Assembly: GCF_012641075.1 (NCBI RefSeq)
Contig: NZ_JAAXLJ010000008.1
Span: 1 to 64,000, forward strand
Direction of reading: 5' to 3'
Length of the DNA: 64,000 bases
From: Secundilactobacillus angelensis
Lineage (GTDB): Bacteria; Bacillota; Bacilli; Lactobacillales; Lactobacillaceae
The notes beneath the pieces were generated by a model that was given only the letters and a program-made list of their open reading frames with translations, ran no database searches and was not told where the DNA came from. The first letter of the stretch is position 1; every line of letters begins with the position of its first letter. A program made the position numbers and the translations under genes. Below are positions 27,222-36,451 of the stretch, in pieces.

Positions 27222-27268
27222 AAAAGCGTCCAACGCGTTTCTCTAAAGAAGTTGTCGGACGTTTTCAC
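27222..27268 (-). terminator. Candidate prfB terminator
   Basis: An imperfect stem (aaaagcgtcca...tgtcggacgtttt) directly after the prfB stop, ending in TTTT on the minus strand. Confidence 0.5.
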
Positions 27269-27272
27269 GTCA

Positions 27273-28389
27273 TCAATCAGGGTTGGCCTGCTCCAACTGA
27301 TATTGTAAATAAGCATTGATAAATGGGTCTAAATCGCCGTCCATAACGGCTTGACCGTTACCCGTTTCGTAATTCGTCCGGTGGTCTTTTACCATCGTAT
27401 AAGGGTGGAACACGTATGACCGGATTTGTGATCCCCAGCCAATGTCCAACTGTTCGCCCTCAATGGCGGCTTTTTCCTTAGCCTTCTTTTCTTCTTCCCG
27501 TTCGTACAGTTTAGCTTTCAGCATGTTCATCGCTGTTTGGCGGTTTTGCAACTGTGAACGTTGTGCCTGACTAGCAACTACGATGCCAGTGGGCTCATGG
27601 GTGATCCGCACCGCTGATGAGGTCTTGTTAACGTGTTGCCCACCAGCACCACTGGCACGGTAAACATCCACTTTCAAGTCAGCCGGATTAATTTCGATGT
27701 TCACTGAATCATCGAGTTCTGGTAACACGTCCACCGATGCGAACGAGGTGTGTCGGCGTCCAGCTGAATCGAATGGTGAAATTCGGACTAGCCGATGAAC
27801 GCCCTTTTCAGATCTAAGATACCCATAAGCATTATGACCAGAAATCAGAATCGTTACTGAACTGATGCCGGCAACTTCACCAGCTTGATAGTCCAGAGTC
27901 TCCACTGTAAAACCATGCCGATCTGCCCACCGAGTATACATTCGGAGCAGCATCGATCCCCAGTCCTGGGATTCAGTACCACCTGCTCCTGGATGAATTT
28001 CCAAAATAGCATTATTGGCATCATAGGGTTCGTTCAACAACAAGTTTAACCGGTACTGCTGCAAATTCTGTTTGAGCTTGGCTAAATTTTCTTCCAACTC
28101 CTTTTGAACCTCAGCATCCGGTTCTTCTTCCAGCAATTCAACCGCCACTGAAATATCAGCCAACTGCTCTTTTAAGTTCTGGTACGATTCTGATTTTGCT
28201 TTCAGTTGATTGGTCTCGTCAATTAACTTCTGTGCCTTTGGCTGATTATCCCAGAAACCGGGTTCAGCCATTTTTGATTCGTTGATTGCGATACTTTCGT
28301 TCAAGGCATCTAAGTCAAAGAGACCTCCCAAAGCCATCGATTTCGGTTGACATGGCTTTTATATCGCGTTTAATGTCACTTAGTTCCAT
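27273..28389 (-). CDS. prfB: Peptide chain release factor 2, with programmed +1 frameshift
   Basis: 371 residues when joined. Zero-frame segment 28389-28318 starts at ATG with GGAGG 8 bp upstream and has 24 codons before an in-frame TGA at 28317-28315; skipping the T at 28317 continues in the frame 28316-27273. The site reads GGGAGG-TCT-CTT-TGA-C, matching the E. coli type of internal SD three bases before CTT-TGA-C. RF2 terminates at UGA and UAA, and scarce RF2 permits the shift, giving autoregulation. The product shows SPF ([14 protein letters not shown]) for stop reading and GGQ ([15 protein letters not shown]) for peptide release. Confidence 0.96.
28315..28328 (-). promoter_or_regulatory. 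RF2 recoding site
   Basis: Internal SD GGGAGG, 3-base spacer, slippery CTT, TGA stop, then C: the elements and spacing known to drive +1 frameshifting in prfB. Confidence 0.93.
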
Positions 28390-28438
28390 CTTCGTTGCCT
28401 CCAAGTATATCTGTTAAGCTATTATTTTCTCTAGATAC

Positions 28439-28504
28439 GAAAAATCCGCATGACCAAAGCGAGTCATACAGATTTTTCAGTTAGCCGGCATTACCGCCAG
28501 CTAA
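28439..28504 (-). terminator. Double hairpin after secA
   Basis: Two consecutive hairpins follow the secA stop. The first has a 9-bp stem (ttagctggc / gccggctaa, loop ggtaat) at 28504-28481. The second has a 16-bp stem with two G-U pairs (gaaaaatctgtatgac / gtcatgcggatttttc) at about 28478-28439. The second carries its U tract inside the stem end (ATTTTTC). Confidence 0.65.
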
Positions 28505-28509
28505 GTTTT

Positions 28510-30873
28510 TTACCGCTTAATGTTTTGACGAATTTCTGACTTCATGAACAGACGGGTAGCGTCGTAATCGATGTCAGCGATCATTTCCTCAAACATCCGG
28601 TAACCATCTTGTTGATATTCAACTAATGGGTTCAATTGACCGTAACCACGCAGGCCAATGGAAGTCCGTAATTGATCCATCACATCAATATGATCGGTCC
28701 AGTGAGAATCAACCACACGTAAGATGACCACCTTCTCAAATTCTAGCATTTGAGCAGGATCATACAGCTGTTTCTTCTTGTCTTCATAAACACCATCAGC
28801 CAAGCTCTTAAGCAAGTCCTTGATTTGATCAGCATCCTTATCCTTAAGATCATCTAACTTGATCTTATCTGGACTGACCAAAGCTGAAATGGCAAAGTCT
28901 AAGATTGTACTTAAATCCCAATCCTTTTGTTCGCCTTGAGTATGCAAGTTAACGACCCGATCAATGGTCCGGTCAAACATTGGCTTGATTACCCAACGTA
29001 ATGACTGATCTTCATTGATGACTTCGTTACGCTGGTTATAAATAACTTCACGTTGTGCACGCATGACGTCATCGTACTGCAAAACGTTCTTACGTGAATC
29101 GTAGTTATTACCTTCAACCCGCTTTTGAGCAGACTCAACTTGGCGACTGATCATTCGGCTCTTGATAACCGCATCGTCACCTTCAACGTTCATCCGTTCA
29201 AGGAAGCCCTTAACCCGGTCAGTACCGAAACGACGCATCAGATCATCTTCAAGTGATAGGTAGAACTGTGTCAAACCAGGGTCACCTTGACGGCCAGAAC
29301 GGCCACGAAGTTGATTATCAATACGACGTGATTCATGTCGTTCAGTACCGAGAACAACTAAGCCGCCTAATTCCCGAACACCCGGTCCAAGCTTGATATC
29401 GGTCCCACGACCGGCCATGTTGGTGGCAATAGTAACCGCCCCACGTTGACCGGCGTTCATAATAATATCGGCTTCCTTAGCATGGTTCTTAGCGTTCAAA
29501 ACAACATGAGGAATCTTATCTTCATCCAGCAATTGTGAAATGTATTCAGACGTTTCAACCGCAACGGTACCAATCAAAATAGGTTGGCCCTTTTCATGGA
29601 GCTGTTTAACTCGATCAGCAACAGCGCGGAATTTAGCTTCCAAAGTTGGGTATAACACGTCTGGTTCATCAATTCGAATAACCGGCTTGTTGGTTGGAAC
29701 TGAGATAACTTCCATGCTGTAAATCTCACGGAATTCTTCAATTTCAGTCCGGGCGGTACCCGTCATACCAGCAAGCTTGTCATACATCCGGAACAAGTTT
29801 TGGTAAGTGATGTTAGCCATGGTCTTGGATTCTTCTTGAATCTCAACGCCTTCTTTGGCTTCAATCGCTTGATGCAGCCCGTCAGAATAACGACGGCCTT
29901 CCATAACACGACCGGTAAATGAATCAACGATTAAGACTTCGCCATCAGAAACCACGTAGTCCTTATCACGAAGCATGATGAAGTTAGCCCGCAAGGCTTG
30001 ATCCATATGGTGGGTCAACGCAGTGTTATCAGTATCAAAAAGGTTCTTGAGGTTGAAGTACTTTTCAGCCTTGGCAATTCCCTCTTCAGTTAACGACACA
30101 CTCTTAGATTCCAAATCGATCTTGTAATCCGTGTCCTCATGCAGCGTTTTAGCAAACCGATCAGTCCGCTGATACAACTGTGATGTACCTTCGGATTGAC
30201 CAGAAATGATCAGTGGTGTCCGAGCTTCATCAATCAAAATTGAATCCACTTCGTCGACAATCGCAAAGTTCAGTGGTCGCTGAACCATGTCTTCTTTATA
30301 AACAACCATGTTATCACGTAAATAATCGAACCCAATTTCTGAGTTAGTTGAGTACGTGATGTCACAGTTATAAGCTGCCCGCTTTTCTTCAGGTGACTTT
30401 TCAGTCAGGTTTAAACCAACACTCAGTCCTAACCAGTTATATAATTCACCCATTTCTTCAGCATCACGGCCTGACAAGTATTCGTTAACCGTAACAACGT
30501 GGACCCCTTTACCTGACAGAGCGTTTAAATAAACTGGCATCGTGGCAGTTAAAGTCTTACCTTCACCAGTCTTCATTTCGGCGATGTTACCTTCATGAAG
30601 AACGATCCCACCCATGATTTGAACGTGGAATGGGTATAAGCCAAGCACCCGCTTAGCACCTTCACGAGCAACCGCAAAGGCTTCTGGTAGTAAGTCATCA
30701 AGCGTTTCGCCGTCTTGATAACGTTGTTGAAATTCTGGAGTTTTTGCTTTTAAATCATCATCAGATAAAGCTTCATACTCTTTTGAGTAGCTATTAACCT
30801 TATCTGCAATCTTGCTGATCCGTCGAAGTTCTCGTTTATCACTTTCGACCCAGCGTCTTAAAAAGTTAGCCAT
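28510..30873 (-). CDS. secA: Protein translocase ATPase SecA
   Basis: 787 residues. Motor of Sec-dependent export at the membrane. Walker A MKTGEGKT at about 102-109, DEVD box in [18 protein letters not shown], preprotein cross-linking domain between, second ATPase motif [11 protein letters not shown] with the [13 protein letters not shown] motif VI block. It is shorter than many SecA proteins because the C-terminal zinc/SecB-binding tail is missing, as usual in lactobacilli. It is the housekeeping SecA by position (prfB-secA-hpf); no secA2 is seen here. Confidence 0.97.
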   Translation of the reverse strand: MANFLRRWVESDKRELRRISKIADKVNSYSKEYEALSDDDLKAKTPEFQQRYQDGETLDDLLPEAFAVAREGAKRVLGLYPFHVQIMGGIVLHEGNIAEMKTGEGKTLTATMPVYLNALSGKGVHVVTVNEYLSGRDAEEMGELYNWLGLSVGLNLTEKSPEEKRAAYNCDITYSTNSEIGFDYLRDNMVVYKEDMVQRPLNFAIVDEVDSILIDEARTPLIISGQSEGTSQLYQRTDRFAKTLHEDTDYKIDLESKSVSLTEEGIAKAEKYFNLKNLFDTDNTALTHHMDQALRANFIMLRDKDYVVSDGEVLIVDSFTGRVMEGRRYSDGLHQAIEAKEGVEIQEESKTMANITYQNLFRMYDKLAGMTGTARTEIEEFREIYSMEVISVPTNKPVIRIDEPDVLYPTLEAKFRAVADRVKQLHEKGQPILIGTVAVETSEYISQLLDEDKIPHVVLNAKNHAKEADIIMNAGQRGAVTIATNMAGRGTDIKLGPGVRELGGLVVLGTERHESRRIDNQLRGRSGRQGDPGLTQFYLSLEDDLMRRFGTDRVKGFLERMNVEGDDAVIKSRMISRQVESAQKRVEGNNYDSRKNVLQYDDVMRAQREVIYNQRNEVINEDQSLRWVIKPMFDRTIDRVVNLHTQGEQKDWDLSTILDFAISALVSPDKIKLDDLKDKDADQIKDLLKSLADGVYEDKKKQLYDPAQMLEFEKVVILRVVDSHWTDHIDVMDQLRTSIGLRGYGQLNPLVEYQQDGYRMFEEMIADIDYDATRLFMKSEIRQNIKR

Positions 30874-31025
30874 TCTTGATTCCCTTCTGTTAATGTGTTC
30901 TCAATTATTATCATTCATTTGATTGCATACCATCAACTAGTCTAACATTTATGTCTAGGTTTTAAAACTCATCTGATAGTTATATTTTTTAAGAAACCGT
31001 AACAACCGCTTTACAAAGCGAATAC

Positions 31026-31066
31026 AAAGGGACCGAAGCCTCAATAAAAATAGCTTCGATCCCTTC
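31026..31066 (-). terminator. hpf terminator
   Basis: A 13-bp stem with one G-U pair (aagggatcgaagc / gcttcggtccctt on the minus strand), 19 bp after the hpf stop. The U tract is short. Confidence 0.65.
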
Positions 31067-31084
31067 GTAATTAACTCATTAAGA

Positions 31085-31639
31085 TTAATCGCCTGCTTCA
31101 ATCAAACCGTAACGACCGTCATTGCGACGGTATACGATGTTGACTGCATCAGTTTCAGCGTCTTCATAGATAAAGAAGTCATGCCCCAGCATATCCATTT
31201 GCAGGATTGCTTCTTCATTGTCCATTGGCTTTAAGGAAACCCGCTTCGTGCGGACAACTTCTAACTTGCTTGGTTCATCAGAATCTTCGGTGTCAGCAGT
31301 TTCGGGTGTAAATTCAAGATTCTTGAAGCCCTTTTCCCGGGACTTACGGTTTACCTTTGTCTTGTACTTGCGGATCTGACGCTCTAGCTTATCCGTAACC
31401 AAATCAATACTTGCGTACAGATCTGGTGAAGTTTCTTCTGCTCGAAGGGTCAAATAAGGCAATGGAATCGTTACTTCCACCTTAGAATCCTTGTTTTGGT
31501 ATACCTTCAAATTAACATGAGCAGTTGAATCCACGCTTTGCTCAAAATACTTCTCAAGCTTACTGATACGTTTTTGAACGTAATCCCGGATTGCTTGAGT
31601 GACCTCAATGTTTTCACCACGAATATTGAATGTGAGCAT
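31085..31639 (-). CDS. hpf: Long ribosome hibernation promoting factor
   Basis: 184 residues from ATG 31639 (GGGAG upstream); the extended frame to 31696 adds a non-conserved N-terminus. Dimerises 70S ribosomes into inactive 100S particles in stationary phase. N-terminal S30AE domain (MLTFNIRGENIEVTQAI...) to about residue 100, charged linker, then the C-terminal dimerisation domain RTKRVSLKPMDNEEAILQMDMLGHDFFIY. A single-gene unit with its own promoter. Confidence 0.95.
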   Translation of the reverse strand: MLTFNIRGENIEVTQAIRDYVQKRISKLEKYFEQSVDSTAHVNLKVYQNKDSKVEVTIPLPYLTLRAEETSPDLYASIDLVTDKLERQIRKYKTKVNRKSREKGFKNLEFTPETADTEDSDEPSKLEVVRTKRVSLKPMDNEEAILQMDMLGHDFFIYEDAETDAVNIVYRRNDGRYGLIEAGD

Positions 31640-31726
31640 AGAACTTCTCTCCCTTCCACAACAAACAAAAGTTAATTTAAGCGGACCTGAAACCATGGCT
31701 TAAATGTTTGTTTTGTTTATATTTTA

Positions 31727-31755
31727 ATTATAATAGAAAGCGCTACAATACACAA
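31727..31755 (-). promoter_or_regulatory. hpf promoter with cre-like element
   Basis: Minus strand: -35 TTGTGT (31755-31750), 17-bp spacer, -10 TATAAT (31732-31727). The spacer contains AGCGCTTTCTA, a partial cre (two mismatches), so CcpA control is possible but weakly supported. Confidence 0.6.
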
Positions 31756-31798
31756 TAGTTTAAGGCTCACAACAGCATTATTTCTGCGTGGCACCATT

Positions 31799-32479
31799 TT
31801 ATCCGTGTGCTAGCGTAAGCCCCATAACTTCTGTGGCACCAGCGCTTTGAAACAACATAGCAGCATGCCGAATAGTCCTACCAGTGGTATAAATATCGTC
31901 AACGATCAAAACCCGCTTTTTATTAAATTTTTCAGGATCTAGATTAAGGGTAAAAGGCTGCTGAGTTTGCATCCGCTGCTGCCGATTTTTGGCGGACTGA
32001 GGCTGCTGCTTATCCCGATGCAGCGTCTTTAATCCATCAACCGTTTCTACTTGCTCCAGCAAACCTGCAACTTGGTTAAAACCTCGCTGTTGTTGTGTCG
32101 CTGGGTTGATGGGAATCGGAACCACGAAATCTGCTTTAAATTGGGCCACCTCACGTTTAAGTTTTGTTTGAAAAACTTTTCTCAACTGGTAATCGCCATA
32201 AAATTTATATTGTGACATGAACTGTCTGAGTAAGGCATTATACTGGAACATGGCACGATTCTTAAAGTCCTGAGGTTCCTGCCAACGCAAACAATCGTCA
32301 CACACCGACTTCGAGCACAGACGACCACAGCCCGAACACGCTTGATCAGCTGGAATAGCGTCAATCGCGTTTAGACACGTTTGACATAATAAAGTCGGTT
32401 CAATGGGTTGAAAATTAAAAAGCTGCCACAGTGTCGGCTGCTGAAAATTATCGCGGTGACACAGCAAACAGTCAGTCAT
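31799..32479 (-). CDS. comFC: ComF family protein (ComFC)
   Basis: 226 residues. Needed for uptake of transforming DNA in competent bacteria, together with ComFA. The N-terminus has zinc-type Cys pairs (CLLC, CQTC, CSGC, CDDC) in the first 85 residues; the C-terminal phosphoribosyltransferase-like domain has the PRPP motif VLIVDDIYTTGRT at about 190-202. ATG overlaps the comFA stop by 8 bp. Confidence 0.93.
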   Translation of the reverse strand: MTDCLLCHRDNFQQPTLWQLFNFQPIEPTLLCQTCLNAIDAIPADQACSGCGRLCSKSVCDDCLRWQEPQDFKNRAMFQYNALLRQFMSQYKFYGDYQLRKVFQTKLKREVAQFKADFVVPIPINPATQQQRGFNQVAGLLEQVETVDGLKTLHRDKQQPQSAKNRQQRMQTQQPFTLNLDPEKFNKKRVLIVDDIYTTGRTIRHAAMLFQSAGATEVMGLTLAHG

Positions 32480-33815
32480 GGTGACCTATCAATCCTTCCT
32501 TTCGCGCTTTGTGATTCACAAACGTAATTTGATGACAGGCTTCCTTAATCGCTTTGGTTTGACTATCAGCAAAAAAGATGACCAATCCATCAGGATGCGC
32601 TGCTTTACGTCCAGCTCGACCAGCGATTTGAACCAACGCTGCTGTTGAAAAAACGGCATCATCCGCGCCCAGCACAACCACGTCAATATTTGCAAATGTT
32701 ACGCCGCGTTCTAAAATAGTGGTTGTGATCAGACAATCTAGCTGACCATCCCGCATCCGTTGAACTTTTTCGTGTCGATCAGGATCACTCGCATGCACGG
32801 TGACCATTGACATCGTGGGAAACTGCCGTTGTAGAACGGACTCCAGTATGGACAGATCGTTCACATGGGGGACAAAAAGCAGAAAACGGCGTTGGTTAGC
32901 CACAATTTGTTTAAGTGCTCGATTTAGGCCACCTGATAAGCGATGTTTGGTTAACGTTTGCCGCCAGCGACTGGTTAGCTTAACCCTGATTTCTGGCAGC
33001 GGATACCCGTGATAACGCGCAGGTAAATAGCTGACTGTCAGTTTTTTCTGGCGTTCCTGTCGCAATAGTGCTCTGCTGGGGGTGGCAGTCAGATATAATA
33101 GTGCTCCGGTCTCCTTCTTGGCTTGCTCGGCAGCGTAATGCAAACCTGGATCCGCTGCAAACGGGAACGCATCCACTTCATCGATCACCAGAACGTCAAA
33201 AGCATGGTAAAATCGAAGCAGCTGATGTGTTGTACAAATCGTGAGTTGGCAATAGTCATAAGAGCCGTCCATCTCGCCATACAGGACAGCTTGGGGCACG
33301 CTCGCAAAAGCCGCCTTCAATCGTGGTGCAAGTTCAAGACAAACATCAACCCGTGGTGAGGCAATGCCAACTCGTAATCCTTTCATTAACGCTTGTTCGA
33401 TACCGTAAAACAACATTTCAGTCTTGCCTGCACCGGTGACCGCCCATAGCAAGTGAGTTCGACCAGCAATAAAAACTTGATTGATGTTTTGACTGCACGT
33501 TGCTTGAGCCGGCGTTAACTCGCCAGACCAGCTTAATGGTGAATCAGCCTGCCGTCTGAACTGATTCGTTTCCGGCAGCGACCACAGCCACTGATTTGAA
33601 GTCACCCGCCCTAATTGAAAACAGTGTGGACAATAATAGTCACCTTCGGGTAGCTGAACAGTCTGCTTAACCGTCTTTCGTCCGCAGCGCTGACAGATCG
33701 CCCATTGACCGTTGAAAATCATGGCGGGGCGACGCACTAATTGCGATTGCCAGCTGGGCTCAACCGACACATCGGTTGCTATCAGTTGACGACCAAATAA
33801 TTGAGTTGCTTGCAT
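32472..33815 (-). CDS. comFA: ComFA DNA translocation ATPase/helicase
   Basis: 447 residues from ATG 33815 (AGAGGTGA 6 bp upstream; a GTG three codons earlier lacks spacing). DEAD-box-type ATPase that powers entry of single-stranded DNA during transformation. N-terminal Cys4 zinc motif (CQRCGRK...CPHC), Walker A AVTGAGKTE, motif II DEVDAFPFA, motif III TATPS, and motif VI QIAGRAGRKA. Divergent from yvyE with a 50-bp gap. Competence in most lactobacilli is not demonstrated, so the gene may be kept for another use. Confidence 0.95.
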   Translation of the reverse strand: MQATQLFGRQLIATDVSVEPSWQSQLVRRPAMIFNGQWAICQRCGRKTVKQTVQLPEGDYYCPHCFQLGRVTSNQWLWSLPETNQFRRQADSPLSWSGELTPAQATCSQNINQVFIAGRTHLLWAVTGAGKTEMLFYGIEQALMKGLRVGIASPRVDVCLELAPRLKAAFASVPQAVLYGEMDGSYDYCQLTICTTHQLLRFYHAFDVLVIDEVDAFPFAADPGLHYAAEQAKKETGALLYLTATPSRALLRQERQKKLTVSYLPARYHGYPLPEIRVKLTSRWRQTLTKHRLSGGLNRALKQIVANQRRFLLFVPHVNDLSILESVLQRQFPTMSMVTVHASDPDRHEKVQRMRDGQLDCLITTTILERGVTFANIDVVVLGADDAVFSTAALVQIAGRAGRKAAHPDGLVIFFADSQTKAIKEACHQITFVNHKARKEGLIGHHD

Positions 33816-33865
33816 TATTCTCACCTCTCATTCAATACATACGCAAGAAATGGAGTAATTGATCA

Positions 33866-34522
33866 ATGTCAGAAAATTATTTAACGATTAAAACTAGTGG
33901 CTCCCACGAGTTAGAAATTAAAAAGTCCCGTTTTATTAGCAGCGTTCAACGCGTCTCGACGAAGGAAGAAGCAGATGCCTTCATTGAATCAGTCCGACAA
34001 AACAACCCCAAGGCCAATCACAATTGTTTTGCTTATATGATTGGCAAACATGACGAAATCCAACGCGAAAGCGATGATGGTGAACCTTCTGGAACAGCTG
34101 GTGTACCAATTTTAGAAGTCTTAAAGCGCACCAAAATTCACGATGTTGTTACCGTGGTTACCCGCTACTTCGGTGGGACGAAACTTGGGGCTGGCGGTTT
34201 GATTCGGGCTTATAGTAACGCCACATCACGTGTAATCGAACAAGTCGGTTTGGTTGCAAAGGTCCGCCAACAAGATCTCAGTCTCACCGTTTCTTATTCA
34301 AACTATGAAAAGCTCAGCTATCACCTCGAGCAACAGCAAATTAACGTCCTGGATACGAATTATGGAAGTGACGTGACAGTTACCATTGCAGTGGATTTGG
34401 ACGCTGTTGAACAAGTTCAAGCTGATTTGATGAATTTACTCTCGGGCCAAATGACGATTGCACAAGGTGACGAACATTACCACGAAGTTGACGTCCCTGT
34501 TTATCCCGACTCTGAAGACTGA
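33866..34522 (+). CDS. yvyE: YigZ/IMPACT family protein (YvyE)
   Basis: 218 residues. N-terminal UPF0029 domain with the signature DDGEPSGTAGVPILEVLKR and TRYFGGTKLGAGGLIRAY, then a DUF1949 domain (about 140-205). The family is conserved next to comFA/tagO; its biochemical role is not settled (translation-related in eukaryotic IMPACT). Convergent with tagO, sharing a bidirectional terminator. Confidence 0.9.
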   Translation: MSENYLTIKTSGSHELEIKKSRFISSVQRVSTKEEADAFIESVRQNNPKANHNCFAYMIGKHDEIQRESDDGEPSGTAGVPILEVLKRTKIHDVVTVVTRYFGGTKLGAGGLIRAYSNATSRVIEQVGLVAKVRQQDLSLTVSYSNYEKLSYHLEQQQINVLDTNYGSDVTVTIAVDLDAVEQVQADLMNLLSGQMTIAQGDEHYHEVDVPVYPDSED

Positions 34523-34543
34523 TTATTTCACCTGATAATTGAC

Positions 34544-34583
34544 AAGAACCGCCATCCTTCAATACGAAAGATGGCGGTTCTTT
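34544..34583. terminator. Bidirectional terminator between yvyE and tagO
   Basis: A 13-bp perfect stem (aagaaccgccatc / gatggcggttctt) with a 13-base loop, located between two convergent genes. Confidence 0.8.
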
Positions 34584-34593
34584 ATGTTATTTA

Positions 34594-35688
34594 TTAATGT
34601 GAATTTTTGGAAGTGGTGCCCTTTACAATTCGTTTGATCCAATTTAACAGTGGCTGACGGTTGACGCCCACCAGTCCGATGGCTTCCACAAAAAGTTCCA
34701 AGCCAACTAAACTGGCAATGGTCAAACAGATTGTCCCCCACGTTGGTGAAATGGGATACATCAACGAAATAAAGGCAAAAATCAATGCAATGCCGTAGAT
34801 GACCAAAACGGTTTGTCGGTGAGTTAGGCCAATCTGCATCAATCGATGATGTAAATGGTGCTTATCCGCATGAGAAATTGGCTGTCGATTCAGCATTCGC
34901 CTTAAGATAGCGTAAACGGTATCGGTAATTGGAACACCCATGATGACCACGGGAATGATCACTGAAATGAAGGTCACGTTTTTTAGACCGTACAGTGAAA
35001 AGACCGACATCATAAAGCCAATAAACAGTGAACCGGTATCTCCCAGATAAATGCGCGCCGGGAAGAAGTTATATGGCAAAAAGCCAATCATAGCAGCAAC
35101 TAGCGTGAAAATGATGACCGCTACGAACGTATTAGCAACGTTGAGAAAGAACAGACCTGTGATTCCCATGGTTGATAACGCGATGATGCCAACCCCAGTG
35201 GCCAGGCCGTCTAAGCCGTCGATTAAGTTTACGGCATTCGTAATGGCCAGAATCCAAATCCAGGTAATCGGCAAACTCAGCCAGCCCAGCGAAACAAGCC
35301 CCACAAACGGAATCGTAATGTGACTCATTTTCACACCAGCAGCAAAGTAAACCACCAGCGCAGCAATTGAGATGCCAACCACTTTTTGCCGCGGTTTTAA
35401 TTCAAAAACATCATCAATAATACCCGTAGCAATGATGACACACTCACCAGCAAAAACACCCCACAATTGACGAGTGGGAATTTGAGATCTCATTAGGAAC
35501 ATAGTCGCAAAGGTATATGAAAGAAAAATTGCCAAGCCACCCATTGTGGGCATCGGCACTTTATTCACTCTTCGCGCGTTTGGTTTATCGATTGCGCCAA
35601 CCCGAAACGCCAGCTTTCGGACGAACGGTGTCAGGACAGCGGATAAAATCATGGTCGCAACCAAACTGACAATGATTTCAAATTTCAT
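34594..35688 (-). CDS. tagO: Undecaprenyl-phosphate N-acetylglucosaminyl 1-phosphate transferase TagO/WecA
   Basis: 364 residues, about 11 membrane helices. Starts teichoic acid (and related glycan) synthesis by moving GlcNAc-1-phosphate from UDP-GlcNAc to undecaprenyl phosphate. Motifs include PTMGGLAIFLS, DDVFELKPRQK (Mg-binding Asp pair), NLIDGLDGLATG, LGDTGSLFIGF and the HADKHHLHHRL loop. The family is GT4-like MraY/WecA. Lactobacillar gene neighbourhood (tagO-yvyE-comFA) is conserved. Confidence 0.93.
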   Translation of the reverse strand: MKFEIIVSLVATMILSAVLTPFVRKLAFRVGAIDKPNARRVNKVPMPTMGGLAIFLSYTFATMFLMRSQIPTRQLWGVFAGECVIIATGIIDDVFELKPRQKVVGISIAALVVYFAAGVKMSHITIPFVGLVSLGWLSLPITWIWILAITNAVNLIDGLDGLATGVGIIALSTMGITGLFFLNVANTFVAVIIFTLVAAMIGFLPYNFFPARIYLGDTGSLFIGFMMSVFSLYGLKNVTFISVIIPVVIMGVPITDTVYAILRRMLNRQPISHADKHHLHHRLMQIGLTHRQTVLVIYGIALIFAFISLMYPISPTWGTICLTIASLVGLELFVEAIGLVGVNRQPLLNWIKRIVKGTTSKNSH

Positions 35689-35838
35689 AATAGTTTCCTC
35701 TCTTCATGACACATTGGTACTATTATACAAATGGCTTTCAGTAAACACAATCGCGTAACGGGATTAATTAACTTAAATTTTTAATAAATTGAGCAATGTT
35801 TACTATTAAACTGTTCACTGCACAAGTCAAATATTTTT

Positions 35839-35920
35839 TGAAAACGTTTACAGATTGCTATTATCTTGCGTAATATTTTAATTGTGAGTATACTTACATT
35901 GTGAAGCGAAAGCGCTTTAC
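35839..35920 (+). promoter_or_regulatory. lrgAB-like promoter with two cre-like (CcpA) sites
   Basis: -35 TTGCGT (35866-35871), 17-bp spacer, -10 TATACT (35889-35894). Site 1 at 35839-35852 reads TGAAAACGTTTACA, a full match to the cre consensus TGWAARCGYTWNCW, centred about 55 bp before the expected start site. Site 2 at 35907-35920 has the perfect core AAAGCGCTTT but three end mismatches and lies just downstream of the -10. Confidence 0.75.
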
Positions 35921-35966
35921 TAGTTTGTGAAAAGTTTTTGAATAATTCTGAAAGGAGTGTTTCATT

Positions 35967-36413
35967 ATGGCAAGTAACCAGCAAGCTTCCAAGACTGAGG
36001 GAACAGTGCACGAGCCTGCGCCTATCCTACAGCAAATGGGTATTTTTGGCTGCGTACTTTTCGTTTCTTCTCTATTGTCACCATTATTTCCAAAGTCATT
36101 TCCAGTCCCAACTCCAGTTATTGGTTTAGTTTTAATGTATGTGTTATTGGCATCACACATCATTAAGCTGTATCAGGTGGAGAAGATGGCCGACTTTTTG
36201 ATTAGTTTAATCGCTTTCTTGTTCGTCCCATCTGGTGTTCAAATGGCAAATTCTTTGAACGTTTTCACGGATGACGGTGCATTGACCGGTGTTATGCTGA
36301 TTGTAACGATCATCTTGGCAACTATCATTCTATTGGTTGTAATCGCATATACTACCGCAGCATTCATGGCTGTCAGTCGTAAAGTGTTCCACAAATCAAC
36401 TGATATTCAGTAA
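35967..36413 (+). CDS. CidA/LrgA family membrane protein (PftA-like)
   Basis: 148 residues, ATG preceded by AAAGGAG. Four hydrophobic segments from about residue 25 (MGIFGCVLFVSSLLSPLF, VPTPVIGLVLMYVLLASHIIKLY, FLISLIAFLFVPSGV, and a final long one). LrgA/CidA were first described as holin-like; the Bacillus homologs PftA/PftB (YsbA/YsbB) form a pyruvate transporter. The cre sites upstream favour a role in overflow metabolism such as pyruvate transport (inference). Partner gene follows by 38 bp. Confidence 0.85.
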   Translation: MASNQQASKTEGTVHEPAPILQQMGIFGCVLFVSSLLSPLFPKSFPVPTPVIGLVLMYVLLASHIIKLYQVEKMADFLISLIAFLFVPSGVQMANSLNVFTDDGALTGVMLIVTIILATIILLVVIAYTTAAFMAVSRKVFHKSTDIQ

Positions 36414-36451
36414 TTTGCTATTTCTCCCAATTATAGAAAGGATTGAGATCA

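Noticed and set aside
33816-33865. Cin/com box (SigH site) upstream of comFA
   Set aside because: Only a loose GCGTAT/GAAT resemblance is present in a 50-bp divergent gap; not enough to call.
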